Source of the DNA: Sabethes cyaneus | Lineage: Eukaryota > Arthropoda > Insecta > Diptera > Culicidae | Length of the DNA stretch: 64,000 nt | Direction of reading: 5' to 3' | NCBI RefSeq assembly: GCF_943734655.1 | Contig: NC_071354.1 | Location: forward strand, 48,503,544-48,567,543 | Shown here: positions 35,858 through 48,308 of the stretch, one piece after another | How the letters are laid out: each line of letters opens with the position of its first letter | Numbering within the stretch: position 1 is the stretch's first letter | The notes under the pieces: generated by a model | Told to the model about the DNA's origin: nothing | The model's database searches: none | The model's input: only the letters and a program-made list of their open reading frames with translations | Position numbers and translations under genes: made by a program

Positions 35858-36330
35858 CCGATGACGATTTTCGCGTCGTGATTAGGGCAGTCTTCATAGG
35901 TCAGTTCTAGCCTGTCGCAGAATTGGGCCTTAACATCATCGGATTTATCGTTTGTCAACGCGTGAACGTTGATTAGACTGCAATTGAAGAACCTGCCCTT
36001 AATTCTCATTGGATTGGAGAATGGCAACCAAGTTCCGCCTTTGTACCGCCTCTGTAGTAGATGTGATACTTGCATAAAGTGCCTGTAATTGGGTCTATTG
36101 CATGGAAATTCCTTACTCCGGAAATTGGCCATCGAACCTTTCGAAGATCTCTTGCAAGCAAGCCTGCTCGCATCGATTAATGAATTACTTAGGCATTCCA
36201 GTAACCGAGTTTCCTTCTCGTTATCCTTTCTGTATTTATGGTGCCATATCAAGCTCTCGTCGCCACTTCACTTGCTTGTCAGCTTTGATTTGGCCGAAAT
36301 GCACATGGACTTAACAACGTAGAGGTGATA
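35858..36330 (-). mobile_element. RTE-like endonuclease remnant joined to the integrase fragment
   Basis: Reading leftward, 36252-35866 holds diverged endonuclease sequence. It includes FNCSLINVHALTNDKSDDVK, LELTYEDCPNHDAKIVIG, the same block found at 7.9 kb (CPKHDVKIIIGDANAQIG). The frame breaks off at IVIG and continues directly as integrase. Other parts are frame-shifted. Confidence 0.7.
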
Positions 36331-36339
36331 GCAGTATCA

Positions 36340-36886
36340 GACTACGGGTTTGCAAACCGTCAAATATCGTTTCAGGAAAAATTGTTCTAAAAAATCTATT
36401 ATATCGTAGAAATTTCTTTCAGTCTAATTCTCTTCTCAAGAGATCGTTCAATAATCTCAAACAGAAAAAAATATAACGAATACTTTTGTTTCGTTCATAT
36501 CTAAAAAAAATGTATATATTAATTATGAAATTTTCAATCAATACAAGCTTATCGGTTATCAACTATATACTAACGATCTAGTTTTGTGTAATGAACGAAA
36601 CAACCCTCCCACTAAGAACAGCGCACAACCAACCTCTGGCCGAACCCCCAGGCCTTGGAAAGATGGCGCTTTCTTACACTGCTTTCCTTTGCTAGGTCCT
36701 TTTTGTCTGTTTTTTTTAGTCACTCACGCACTTAGATATTCCGCCCGCTTTCAGCAGAGGACTTGGGCGGAAGGGAAGCGAAGATGATCACTAATCAACT
36801 TTAGTCACACTTTCCGGTAGATAATTGTCTGTTTGTTTTTCTATCAATACTTATCTCACTATTTCCGATTAGCACCAGAAACCGAT
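36340..36886. other. Probable 3' flank of eIF3m
   Basis: AT-rich, no coding signal. It should contain the eIF3m 3' untranslated region (minus strand), but no standard AATAAA signal on that strand was seen close to the stop. Confidence 0.4.
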
Positions 36887-38290
36887 TTACTGTTTGTGGG
36901 CGAGTTCAACCTGCGCTTCGGCAACGGATTTCATGTTTTCCTGAACAAGGGTAAGATTGGCTTTCCACGCGTGCAACAAATCACGCAGCTGCTGCCACTG
37001 GGGCCGCCCGAAGGTTCGGTGCATTGTGCTCGATATGTGCACCTTGCGTGCCTTTTGGTCCATACGCGCCCGGACCAGTTTCGTCTTGAGAACCTCGATT
37101 ATGAACGGTTCCACCTCGTTTTCACCAATCTGCAGCTCTTCCTGCAGTTGCTGGAACGTCATTTCCGGATTGCTCTCAGCCAGCTGCATGAACGACAGCA
37201 GGCGCATTTTCTTAATGTTTTGCTCGTGGTTCAAACCTGCCAAAGAAATTTTGAATTATTTTTTATGAATCCGACACATATGACACTACAGTTACCTTGA
37301 GAATTCACAAACTCCTTATGGTTTTGGTAAAACTGCAAATAGCTCGGCAGTTTTTCCGACACAAACACGGAGAGCAGATCATGAATCAACTCTCCCTCTA
37401 AGAACCGAACCGGTTTCAACGAGAGCAAAGGATCCAACAGAAAAGTGTTAGGATCAGCCAAAGCCGTTACGATGCATTTCATTGCGTCTTCACGCGCATA
37501 GGAAGCATTTTCGGCGGTATAGGTTCCCAGCAATTCGATCATTACCTTAGCAGCCAACTCACTGTTACTGTCCTTGAGGACATCATGTAACAGCCGATAA
37601 AGCTTCTGCATCTGCTCGTTCGACGGTGGGCACTGAGTAAATTGTGTTTTAAGCTGTTCTACACCGGAAAACACTTCTTTAACCTGGTCAGCCTGTTTCG
37701 CTACCTGAACTAAATGGTAGTAAACATGATATCGCAACGGGGAGGTCGCCTCCAAGTTGCTAAACAGTCGCCACAAACTGAAAACGAATCGGCAAGTTTA
37801 CAACAGTTCACAGACGTTTGTTTCAATACTTACGATTGAAGGCATACCCGCGCCAGGGTTTGATCCGGCGCTTTGGTCATCTTTTCGCAGAATGCCAAAA
37901 TTAGGTTTTCGCCGCGCTCCAGTGGAATCGAAACAATTATCGATACAACACTGTTTAGCACGGCATCGATTTCCTCGACCGTGTGCGGACTCGGTTCCTT
38001 AAAGCAAACGTCGCAAACACCGATGATTTTGTGCAAATCATCTTCGATGCCCTTAGAAGATTTCTCTTCGCTGATCTCCGCACCAAGCTTTTTGAAGAAC
38101 TTCCTGAGCTCTTGTGCCTGAAAAACAACATACGTAGCGCTCATTCGAAAAGGTAACCTCACTCTTTCTGTGCGAACGCCGTCGAGCCATAAGCCCGTCT
38201 TAAGCCGTTGGGATCATCCCAACGGTATACAATTTCGTCACTAACCTGATCCTCGATCTCGGCATCGATAAATATAGCTACTCCTTGCAT
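36887..38290 (-). CDS. eIF3m: Eukaryotic translation initiation factor 3 subunit M
   Basis: eIF3m is a PCI-domain subunit of the eIF3 complex, which binds the 40S ribosome and helps recruit initiator tRNA and mRNA in the cytoplasm. The coding exons, in order of transcription, are 38246-38290, 37834-38117, 37296-37777 and 36887-37236. All three introns (128, 56 and 59 bases) have GT/AG ends, and the joined frame of 1161 bases encodes 386 residues, the usual length. It starts MQGVAIFIDAEIEDQ. The helical-repeat part includes RFLEGELIHDLL. The PCI winged-helix part lies at about 298-341 (MTFQQLQEELQIGENEVEPF, then VLKTKLVRARMDQKARKVHI). The stop follows LAHKQ. No frameshift or missing block is seen. 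It is divergent from CysRS, 4.4 kb away. Confidence 0.95.
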
Positions 38291-38299
38291 TTTTACGCT

Positions 38300-39480
38300 A
38301 GATTTTCACTAAAATTTGCTAGCACTACGACCGCAACACGTCGCGAAAATCGAAAGAATCTTGCTGGAAAGGATTAAGTTTGACGTTTACACTCCGTCAA
38401 TGAACGGCGCGGGAAAGCTGTCACATTCGTCGATAACGCAGACCGAAGCGTTGCCATCCGTAGGAAAACTCACCGCATCAGCAGACGCGAAGTTTTCTCG
38501 TTTGTACACCAGAAAAATTGCATTAAATTTTTCTTGAAATTTTCAAGCGACGAAAACGTTCCTTTCCCCATAAGCAGCAGCAAGGTGCTTCAAGAAAATT
38601 TCCCAAAAATCTGTTTGTTTGAGAAAAGAAATTCATAGAATCTCTTTTTATTCCAACAATTTTCTTTTCTTTTAACCGCATTCTGAGCAACTAAAGAGAA
38701 AGAAAAATATGTCTGTGGAAAAGGAAAAAATGTAGCCTTTTTTGTTTTCCGCTAGATGATTCCGACAGCTTTTCTTCAGTTCCTCCCTATTATAGATTGA
38801 AATAATCTTACTTATTTAATTGGCCTATCGTTTTACGACAAAGCCTGCGCAGTATAATTTCTCCATCTGTTTCGGTCCATGGAAACTGATCTCCAGTTCC
38901 GCGGGCACCCAGTGCTAGCCAGATCTCGCTCAAACCTGGTCTTGCCACCTCGCTCACTGCCCAAGCAACCAAAAGTTCGAATATTACTTGACACGCGAAC
39001 TCGAAAGTTCATAATTAGTTCAGATTCAGTTCCGTGGAACTTTCACGCTGATTAGTAGTGTATATCAAGTATATGTGGAACTAAATGCTTGAAGAAATGC
39101 TGCGAGTACTTCATAGATACTTCAAAGCTATTAGGATGCTACATGAAGTTCTGAAGTAACTTTAGTTGCTAACAAGTGTTGCTTTTTTGTTTATATTTCT
39201 GGTGATCAAACCAGCAGAACCTGAAACTATTGGAGATTAATTTTTATTTCACTTGAATAAATTTAATCCTCGCACATTTCTAATTACAAATATAAATTAG
39301 AATGTAATGCTCTTCATTATTGTGTTGTGTAACATATGCTGTCGGTATCTCACTACTACAGTTAATTGCCTGGTTCCAAACTTTATGTTCTATAATTAAC
39401 TCGCGCTGCTTAAAGCTGCTGCAAGTTCTAAATCGAACTTTTACTTAACAACTCATTGGCAAAATTCACATTGCTTGTAT
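38300..39480. other. eIF3m upstream region and unassigned DNA
   Basis: Upstream flank of eIF3m, so its promoter is expected at about 38291-38600; no TATA or other core element was confidently placed. A short block at 38845-38900 matches the possible non-LTR tail at 15926-15985. The rest is AT-rich without recognisable coding. Confidence 0.4.
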
Positions 39481-39484
39481 ACGA

Positions 39485-39610
39485 CAAAGGTGACGCAGTG
39501 GATCGGTATAGGTTTACAACGCGGAGCACCCGGGTTCAAACCCAACAGCAGGCAAATGCAACGAATATAGAAGTTAGGTAGAAGTATAAAAATAGAACAT
39601 AGAAGTGCTG
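39485..39610 (+). mobile_element. tRNA-like SINE (family 3)
   Basis: GTGACGCAGTGGATCGG (from about 39490) resembles a tRNA A-box, and GGGTTCAAACCC (near 39531) is a good B-box with inverted symmetry. An AT-rich body with repeated AGAAGT/ATAGAA motifs follows. The A-to-B spacing is about 39 bases and there is no matching acceptor stem, so it is a SINE or tRNA pseudogene rather than a tRNA gene. Confidence 0.55.
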
Positions 39611-39777
39611 CTAAATTTGTTTTTTCTTAGTTTTTGACAGTTTATTTCGAAGCTGCTTAGCGTTCTATGCAGTGAACCCAAGACAGCTTGAAAGTTCGGT
39701 TAATTACTTAAAAGTGACGCTGCTTAGCAAGTTATAGATTGATATACATAAAGCTGTTTAACCCTTGTTAGACACCA

Positions 39778-41660
39778 TTATTCGAACTCTTGGTTACTTG
39801 GGTGTGCCCCTCTTCGTCTTGTTCCTACCAGATTCGATGCGAAAACCATTTTTGCAGGATAGTTGTCCGGCATTCTAGCAACATGTCCTGCCCAACGTAT
39901 ACGTCCAGCTTTAACCACTTTCTGAATACTTGGTTCGCCGTACGGACGCGCGAGCTCGTGGTTTATTCTTCGCCTCCATACACCGTTCTCTTGCACTCCG
40001 CCAAAGATGGTACTTAGCACCCGCCATTCAAAAACTGTGCTACGAGTGCTCGTAGGTCCTCTTCTAGCAGTGTCCACGTTTCGTGCCCGTAGAGGACAAC
40101 CGGTCTAATTAGCGTTTTGTACAGTGTGCACTTTGTACGGGGGCTCAAATTGTTCGACCACAAGTGTTTGTAGAGTCTGTAGTAGGCCCGACTTCCGCTG
40201 ATAATACGTCTTTTAATCTCACGACTGGTATTGTATACGGTCGAACTCGTCGACTACCTCGAACTCATCCCCGTCGATTACCACGGTACTGCCCAAGCGA
40301 GCCCTGTTGCGCTCGGTCCCACCCGCCAGCATATATTTCGTTTTAGACGTATTTATCTTCAATCCAATCTTCTCTGCTTCGCGTTTCATTCTGATGTGCT
40401 GATCTTCCACCGCCTCAAATCTTCTCCAAAATTTTCCATAGCTTTTGTCGGTATACGCTATCATATGCGGCTTTGAAATCGATGAACAGGTGGTGCGTGG
40501 GGACTCGTAATTCGCGGCACCTCTGGAGGATCTGTCACATGGTGAAGATTTGGTCCGTTGTAGACCGAGCCTCCATGAAGCCGGCCTGGTAACTTCCCAC
40601 AAATCTATTGGCTATTGGCGATAGTCGATGGAAGATGACTTGCGACAGCACTTTGTAGGCGGCATTCAGGATAGTGATCGGTAGTTCTCACAATCCAGCT
40701 TATCACCTTTTTTGTAGATAGGGCAGATAACCCCGTCTTTCCACTCCTCCGGTAGTCGTTCCGTATCCCAAATCTTGACAATCAGTTGATGCAAGCAGCC
40801 GGTCAACTTATCCAGGCCCAAGGGGTGTCTCACTTCGCAATTTTGCATTAGCTTTTTACATCATTTGCATCCATTGCAAAAATGCAAGCGAGATTTTTTT
40901 GCTACAAATTTTTTTTTATTGGCTGCAACCTTGGATGCAAAGCGATATTTGCAGTGATTGCAGCAGTGAATATATTTAATATAAATCTAGTGAGACGCCC
41001 CTAGTCCAGGCCCATTTTAATAAGTTCGGCTCCAATGCCATCCTTTCCCGCTGCTTTATTGTTCTTCAGCCGCTGGATAGCTTCTTTAACTTCTCTTATC
41101 GATGGGGCTGGCACATCTTCGTTGCTTGTTACACCAATATGGTCACTTCCTCCGCTAACATGGTATTCCGCCTGTACGCCATTCAGGTGTTCATCGTAGT
41201 GCTGCTTTCACCTTTCGATCACCGCACGGTCGTCAGTCAAGAGACCTCCATCTTTATCTCTGCACATTTCGGCCCGCGGCACAAAGCCTTTGCGAGATTC
41301 GTTGAGTCTCTGATAAAACTTCCGTGCGTCGTGAAAGCGGAACAGCTGCTCGAGTTCTTCGCACTGCTTCTCCTCTTGGTGGCGCTTCTTCTCCTTGAAG
41401 AGTCGGGTTTGCTGTCTCCGCTTCTGTTTGTATTGCTCCACATTCTGACGGGTGGCTCTACGCAACATTTGTACCCGCGCTGCGTTCTTATCAGCCAATA
41501 TCTGCTGGCATTCTTCGTCAAACCATTCGTTACGTCGATTTGGTGCCGCACGGCCTAGGACGTTCTCCGCTACGCTGTTAATGGCTGTTTTCGCGTCATT
41601 CCTACAGTCCTCAAGAGGTGCAGCCGAAACGAATTTTTTAAAACTCAACATTCATGATTT
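39778..41660 (-). mobile_element. RTE-like retroelement remnant (linker, RT, C-terminus)
   Basis: Parts in order on the minus strand: 41651-41208, an open basic linker between endonuclease and RT (NEWFDEECQQILADKNAARV); then RT entry, PEEWKDGVICPIYKKGDKLD near 40760; then 40602-40220, with an in-frame deletion joining YGKFWRRFEAVEDQHIRMKR to LKINTSKTKYMLAGG and so removing the catalytic box; then 40077-39778, the C-terminal FEWRVLSTIFGGVQENG and RIRWAGHVARMPDNYPAK. It is interrupted by a 186-base hAT-type MITE (40819-41004). It lies in the spacer between eIF3m and CysRS. Confidence 0.85.
40819..41004. mobile_element. hAT-type MITE (186 bases) with 8-base target duplication
   Basis: The termini are CAAGGGGTGTCTCACT and, inverted, CTAGGGGCGTCTCACT (14 of 16 identical). 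The flanks carry a perfect 8-base duplication TCCAGGCC at 40811-40818 and 41005-41012. The interior is AT-rich with several TTGCA motifs and no coding. Eight-base duplications with CARGGG-like ends are typical of hAT elements. Removing it rejoins the host retroelement. Confidence 0.92.
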
Positions 41661-42725
41661 GGTGAAAAGAAACCCAACATTCTTGCAATGTGCATTGTTT
41701 AAAAAATCGTAGTAAATTCTAGAGTCAACGAAAAAATATATTTTTGCACCATTGTCACTCGTATTGGGACTACTTTCGAGAAAAAATAAGAAAAGGAGGG
41801 ACGTATGATCTGACGGAAAACCTCTATTGAACGGACAAGAAGTTTTATGGATTGTGGCTTCGCAGTTTTCGCAAACTTCAGGGAGAATGTCCAAATTCGC
41901 AACGGAAAGTTTCTTATCAAATCGAGACGCGGTTCGAGAGGAAACTTGACAACGGCTCGACCAACATGAAGTTAATGTTTGCGTTAATTTGTAATGTTTC
42001 GAATGTTTAATTCGCACGATCGTGAAAAAGTATTCTGAGCCAGTGCCTTCAGCAAATTACGGCCGCAAAGTGGCCGCAAACCACTATAAAAGTTCGAGTC
42101 CGTTTAGTTATGTTCCACTTCAGCTGACGCAAAATTAAACAATGTTTACATTTTCAACTCGAACAACAAACAATCATGGATGTTTCCATATATAGTAACT
42201 TCTGCAATGAATGTCAAAAGATTGGGCCCACTTGTGCCCAATATCCGCCATTATCGCTCGTGCAAAGCTGAATAGAGTAGATTTTTACATTAAGGGGTGG
42301 CTCCGCTCGTTACTCCGAAAATATAATAAATTAGTATTTAGACTCCGACATTTCTTTATTCAACTGAATTATTGAGGAAATCGAGTGAACTGGCAGCTCT
42401 GCTGATGGTAAAAAACTTTGCTGTCAAATTTTTTTCACCGGCTGGCTGTCGGACTCCCAGAACACACACACAAACCGACGAGCAGAAATCTTTTGTGCAA
42501 CACGACACGAGTTGAATCAAAAGAATCGAAACTTTATGGTTTTCCCTTTTAAATACAAAGAAAAGAACGCTTCGCGGAAATCGTGACTAATCTCGTGCTG
42601 CATTTAGCTACATTCGTTTCGTCAGTAAAAGGTATGTTTTGATGTTATCTTTGTGATATAAAATTCATTACAAACGTTTCATCAGCCAACAGTTTTTGCA
42701 ACTGACCAATCTTTATCGTGACAGC
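41661..42725. other. CysRS upstream region
   Basis: A 366-base minus-strand frame (41652-42017) has no recognised homology. Closer to the gene, a possible 5' untranslated intron runs 42632-42692 (GTATGT donor, CAACAG acceptor, 61 bases). Skipping it places an in-frame TAA upstream of the ATG at 42726, which supports that start. No core promoter motif is firmly placed. Confidence 0.5.
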
Positions 42726-45045
42726 ATGGCAAAAAGAGGGCAACCAACGTGGCAACTGCCATCTCCGACTCAGGAAGAACCTAAATTACGCTTGTACAAT
42801 AGCCTAACCCGCCAGAAGGAACTATTCGTTCCAAAAGATGGACGAAATGTGAAGTGGTACAGCTGCGGTCCGACAGTTTATGATGCCTCACATATGGGAC
42901 ATGCTCGATCGTATATTAGTTTCGATATTCTCCGAAGAGTGCTGACGGATTATTTCGGCTACAATGTACTCTACGTGATGAACATAACCGACGTGGACGA
43001 TAAAATCATTAAGCGAGCCAGACAGAATTACCTATACGACCGGTATGTGGCAAAAACGACTTCACTGGAGGAACTTTTGAATGACAATCAAGAGGTTATG
43101 GAAGCTTTCTGTGTAAAACTCGGCACGACCAGTGATCCGGACAAAAAAGCCATGATGGAACGGATGCTGGAAAAGGTAACGGCCGCAGTGGGCAATCTAA
43201 CGATTGCTGTCAAAGGGGGTGAAGCTGAACAAATCAAAGAAGCGCAGCAGCAGTTTTTGGAGGAAACCCGAGACCCACTTTCGGATTTACTGGACAAAAA
43301 AGAGGGAGCTTCGGTTAATGAAAATTCAATTTTCGAAACCCTGCCTCGATACTGGGAGGACGAGTTTCATAAAGATATGAATGCCTTGAACGTACTGGCA
43401 CCCGATGTGCTGACCCGGGTTAGCGAATATGTCCCGCAGATCGTAGAATACATTCAGAAGATAATCGATAACGGGCTAGCGTACGAGGCCAATGGATCGG
43501 TAAGTGAATATGGTTTGAATTGGTTTTTAAGTTTATCCATACCTTATCGGTTTTAGGTATATTTCGACGTGGCTGGATTTGATAAACGTGAAAAACATTA
43601 CTATGCTAAATTGGTTCCGGAAGCCTACGGCGATACAAAATCACTGCAAGAAGGCGAAGGGGATTTAAGTACTGCTGAAGATAGACTCTTGGAAAAACGC
43701 TCTCCTAACGACTTCGCTCTTTGGAAAAGCAGCAAGTCGGGCGAGCCATGGTGGGACAGTCCCTGGGGCAAAGGTCGTCCTGGTTGGCATATCGAGTGCT
43801 CTGTTATGGCTTCCGATATTTGCGGGGATTATTTAGACATCCACACCGGTGGTGTGGATTTAAAGTTTCCCCATCATGATAACGAGCTAGCTCAAAGTGA
43901 AGCTCATGATGGAACTTCCGAGTGGGTGAAGTACTTCTTGCATACCGGCCATCTCACAATTGCTGGCTGCAAAATGTCCAAGTCACTGAAGAACTTCGTA
44001 ACGATCCAACAAGCTTTACAGAAGCACACGGCTGCTCAACTACGTCTAGCTTTTCTGCTTCACTCTTGGAAAGATACTCTGGATTATTCGGAGAACACAA
44101 TGGAAATGGCCGTGCAATACGAACGTTTTCTGAACGAGTTCTTCCTCAATGTGAAGGACTTAACGCGCCATGTGGTAAGTGGTAAACCGCGTGATCAATT
44201 CAACCAATGGACTGCCGTAGAAGCGGATCTGCAGAGCAAATTCAACGCCGCGAAAAAATCAGTTCACGAAGCCCTCTGCGATAACATTGACACTCGGACA
44301 GTGCTGGACACTCTACGGGATCTGATTTCGCATAGTAACGTCTATATTCGTGACCATAAGCAAATGAATGCCTTATTGTTGAGGCGCATTGCCAGCTACA
44401 TTACCGATTTACTGCACATCTTTGGAGCTATCAATGGACCCCGTGGAGGAATTGGCTTCCCCGTTGGTGGAACAAGCCAAAATGCTGATGTAGGCAATCA
44501 ATAAAATATATTAAATTTATCTTGTTTAATTGACTGTGACTTTTTAGCTCGAAGAAACTGTCATGCCGTACTTGTCGGCTTTGGCCGAATTCCGCGCTCG
44601 TGTCCGCGAGCAGGCTCGAACACTAAAGGCGACTGCCATTCTCGATCTATGTGATCAATTGCGTGACGATATTCTGCCGAATCTGGGCGTTCGGTTGGAA
44701 GATCGCGAGGGTAGCAATGCGGCCCTAAAGCTTGTCGATCGGGACGTACTACTGAAAGAGCGGGAAGCGAAACGTGCAGAAGAAGCTAGAAAGACGGAAG
44801 AAAAGGAACGCAAGAAAGCGGAACAGGCGGCAGCTAACGCAGCCAAAGATGCACAACGTAAGATCGATCCGGTCGACATGTTCCGAGCGGAAACGGATAA
44901 GTATTCGGCGTTCGATTCGACCGGACTGCCAACGCACGATGCTGAAGGCAAAGAAATCAGCAAAGGGCAGCAGAAAAAACTGCAAAAGCTGCAACAGCAA
45001 CAACAGAAACGCTACCAGGAATATCTGGATACATTGAAAGCTTGA
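42726..45045 (+). CDS. CysRS: Cysteinyl-tRNA synthetase, cytosolic type
   Basis: Class I synthetase that attaches cysteine to tRNA-Cys using ATP. Exons 42726-43499, 43557-44489 and 44548-45045 are separated by introns of 57 and 58 bases with GT/AG ends, all phase 0, giving 734 residues. The HIGH-type motif HMGH is at 56-59 and KMSKS at 397-401. The zinc ligands are Cys47 (WYSCGPTVYD), Cys339 (GWHIECS), His364 and Glu368 (PHHDNE), with the same spacing as the bacterial enzyme. Residues near 100-230 form the eukaryotic insertion. The C-terminus is a charged, probably coiled-coil tail rich in K, E, A and Q (from about 630), ending DTLKA. An AATAAA signal stands at 45147-45152. ATG 42726 is preferred because TAA lies upstream in frame after splicing of the untranslated intron. 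No mitochondrial presequence is obvious. Confidence 0.97.
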
Positions 45046-45146
45046 AACTTATTATATTTATTGGCATTTAATGAACGTGATAAAGGTGATCAACGATGAA
45101 AAAAGTACTAACTAAACTATTGTTATAAAATATGTATTCATCGATA

Positions 45147-45152
45147 AATAAA
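45147..45152 (+). promoter_or_regulatory. Polyadenylation signal of CysRS
   Basis: AATAAA about 100 bases after the CysRS stop codon; the nearest standard signal. Confidence 0.6.
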
Positions 45153-47984
45153 GTACTAATTTTAATTATTGCTGCGGAAAAGTAACCACATGCACATTCT
45201 CTATACATTTTTCCCACGATTTCTCAACTTATCAAACACAGACGACATATGCATATACGAACTAGTTGTAAGACGGGATAAATTCGGATCGCACTGATTA
45301 AAAGCAAACACATGGATTGGCTATACAAATTCAACTGACTCGTAAATCTATTTGTTCCCTCACCTGTCACCTTTTATCCAACAATAAGCACAATGACAAT
45401 CAATACAAAGGTCTGTTAAAGTTTATTAATATAATAGTAAATGCAAGTTAGGGTTGTTCATTAATTAATTTGAAATTCGTATCGCTTCAACATCGGACAC
45501 CACAGCTTTTATTCCGACCCGGCAATAAGCTAATCTTCACTCGAACCATTAGATTGGGTTTTGTCATCGTCACTGTCTTCGACCAACCTGTTGATTAACC
45601 ATGGCTTCATCCGTTCTGCAGCGAACACTGTCGACGTTCGACGCTGTGTCAACTGTACCCCAGGAACATCGGCTATCGAATAGCGATCATTTCCTAGCGC
45701 TTTCTGAACGACGTACGGCTCCTAGTATCGTGGTTCCAATTTCCGACTCTGCCCGGTGGCCTGCAGATCTTTTTCAACGAGCACGAGATCGCCTTCGTAG
45801 TATTTCCTGGGTGGCTTCCTCTGCTCATCGATGTATTTCTTTTGCTTCTGCTGCTCCACCTTTATTCTCGTTTGCACTAACTGTTTTAGTTCATCTGATC
45901 GACCTTCAGGGTACTCACTGGCGAACATCATCGTTAGCTGGTTTTCGACAATGTCTCGAGGATTGTAGCTGAAGAGAAGTGTGTTTGGTGACAGCTTGGT
46001 TGTGCTGTTGACCATCGAGTTCAACCCCCACTGAATCATTCGCAAATGTTTGTCCCAATTCTTGGTATCCTCCTTCACCATGCACCTTATAGAATCCAAA
46101 ACGCTTCGATTGGCACGCTCTACTTGACCGTTGACCGCTTCGCATTCGGCGAAACCAGAAATTTTTCTTCACCGCTTCAATCACTTTATCCACTCCCTTA
46201 TGACCAAGGTCATCATGGTAACATCGTGCCACTCGCCAACGTGCACGATTTGGTACCACCCACTTCAGTCCGTCACTGCATCTTCGCATCACGCCCTCCT
46301 CCTTCAGAGCATATTCTTTGTAAATTTGTCTGCCACTGTTATCCACGGATGAAGCTGATAAAATTTTCATAATCTCGTGCAGCTTTTCGTCCTCACGCTG
46401 CAACAGCTCCAGCCACTGATCTTCACGAATGCTCACTTTCATGACATGTGCCACTACTGGTTCCGGTTCTTCGCATTCCGGCTCTTCAACTGCATTACGG
46501 CTTAAGCAGTTTACATGTTTCATCTTTTTACCCTTCCGGTGCACTAGTTCATAGTCATATTCCTGTAGTTTTAATAACCATCTTGCCACTACTGGTAACA
46601 TTTGCTTCTTCTCCACAGTCTTTTTAACGGCTTCACAGTCTGTTACGATCAGAAACTGTCTTCCTAGCAAGTATTTTCTATACCTTTCCACTGATTCCAC
46701 AATCGCTAAAGCCTCTAGCTCATATAGCTATATTTTCGATTCTCGGTGTCAGACGTTTTGCGACTGAAATAGCTGATGGCATGAAGACCGTCATCCATCT
46801 TTTGCAGCAGAATGCCCGACAGTCCATGCGAGCACGCATCTGTGTGTAGTTCGATATCTTTTTCGGGATCGTACATAACTACAACCGATCGACTAATGAG
46901 CACTTCTTTAGGGTTCTGAAAAGCTTGCTACTGCTGTTCGTTCCAGACGAATTCTGCCTCCTTCTTGGTCAGTCTAGTTAATGGCTCCGCTGTAATACTG
47001 AACTCCTTCACAAACCGTCTGAAGTAGTTAGCGAGACCGAGAAACTCTCTAACATTTCTCACGTTCATTGGAATAGGAAATTCCCGAATTGCAACGACTT
47101 TCTCAATTCCCTGTCAAATCTCACCTTCACTTATCTCATGACCCAAAAAGTTGATCGATGCGTTTTGAGAAAATGCGTCTTCTCCAAATTAGCCATTAAG
47201 CCGTGTTCGCTCAGCCTGCCTAGAAATATTTCAAACTTCTTCATAACGTCTTCGATGCCCATGCGGAATGGAAAACGCGGTAAATTTACGATTGTTTTCC
47301 GCGATAGGGATTTGATGATACCCGCGGAATAAATCCATGGCAATAAACAAATGTCCTCCAACCAGTCTGTTTAGACAATCTTCGATTATTGGCATCAGCC
47401 ATTTGTCTTTCACCGTTCTCGCATTTACGGCCCTGTAGTCGACGGCCATTCTCCAATCACCATTCTTTTTTCGTACAAGTACTGTCGGACTATTATATGG
47501 TGACTTCGACGGCTGAATTATGTTCGCTTCCATTAGCTCCTTCACTGTTGATTCAACTGCTTTCTCCCGAGAATATTCCAGGGGATATTGTTTTGTATAA
47601 ACGGGGTTTTACGAACCAGACATTTCGATCACCATCTCGCAGTCCTTTGCCGTACCCTTTTCATGATAATTTTTTTAAACACATCTCGCCGGTCACCACT
47701 AACAGCTGCATCTTCATCTTTATAGTCATTGGAAACAATTTGTTCTATTCTGGCATTACCCTTTTTTTTTGATGAAACGTATGTCTTCACGGTCAAGAAT
47801 ATCTCGACCGATAATTACTGCATTAGCTTGTACGTGATTCGGGACTACATACACAGCCGATTCCAGATTTAAACCATCGACGATTAGCACTTCAGTGCTT
47901 TCCGTAACTGTTGACGCTTTTGCCAACATATAGAGATGGGTGGGTGCGCGGTACCTCCTAACCGCTTACTGGTTTGCTGCTAAC

Positions 47985-48181
47985 CAGAGATGCCAGAAGT
48001 GAAGACATGTCTTCATTTTGAAGACATTTTGGTTACAAAATAGAGAAATGTCTTCACTTGAAGACATGTGAAGACATGTCTTCACCATGCAATTTAAATG
48101 GGCGGAAAGCCGAAAGCAGACAAATGAAGACATTTTTCCTTGATTCGTGAAGACTTTTCAAAAAATCACCTGGCATCTCTG
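47985..48181. mobile_element. hAT-type MITE, copy 1 (197 bases)
   Basis: The ends CAGAGATGCCAG and CTGGCATCTCTG are perfect 12-base inverted repeats. The target duplication CTGCTAAC stands at 47977-47984 and 48182-48189. The interior has repeated GAAGACATGTCTTCA palindromes. It is nearly identical to copy 2 and in the same orientation. Confidence 0.95.
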
Positions 48182-48308
48182 CTGCTAACTGAACAGGTTC
48201 AGCGCAGCGGACACGGCAGACTGCTTCAGCGCAGTACTGTACACAGTGTGGGGAAAGCACGCAAAGGACAGTGGCAACAGCGTGCCACACGGAAAGGATA
48301 GCGGTGAT

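Noticed and set aside
36833..37300. 155-codon plus-strand open frame
   Set aside because: Antisense shadow of the last eIF3m exon; no homology of its own.
39485..39610. A tRNA gene on the plus strand
   Set aside because: Good B-box but over-long spacing from the A-box and no acceptor stem.
44655..45037. Open frames on both strands over the end of CysRS
   Set aside because: Shadows of the Lys/Glu/Gln-rich C-terminal exon of CysRS.
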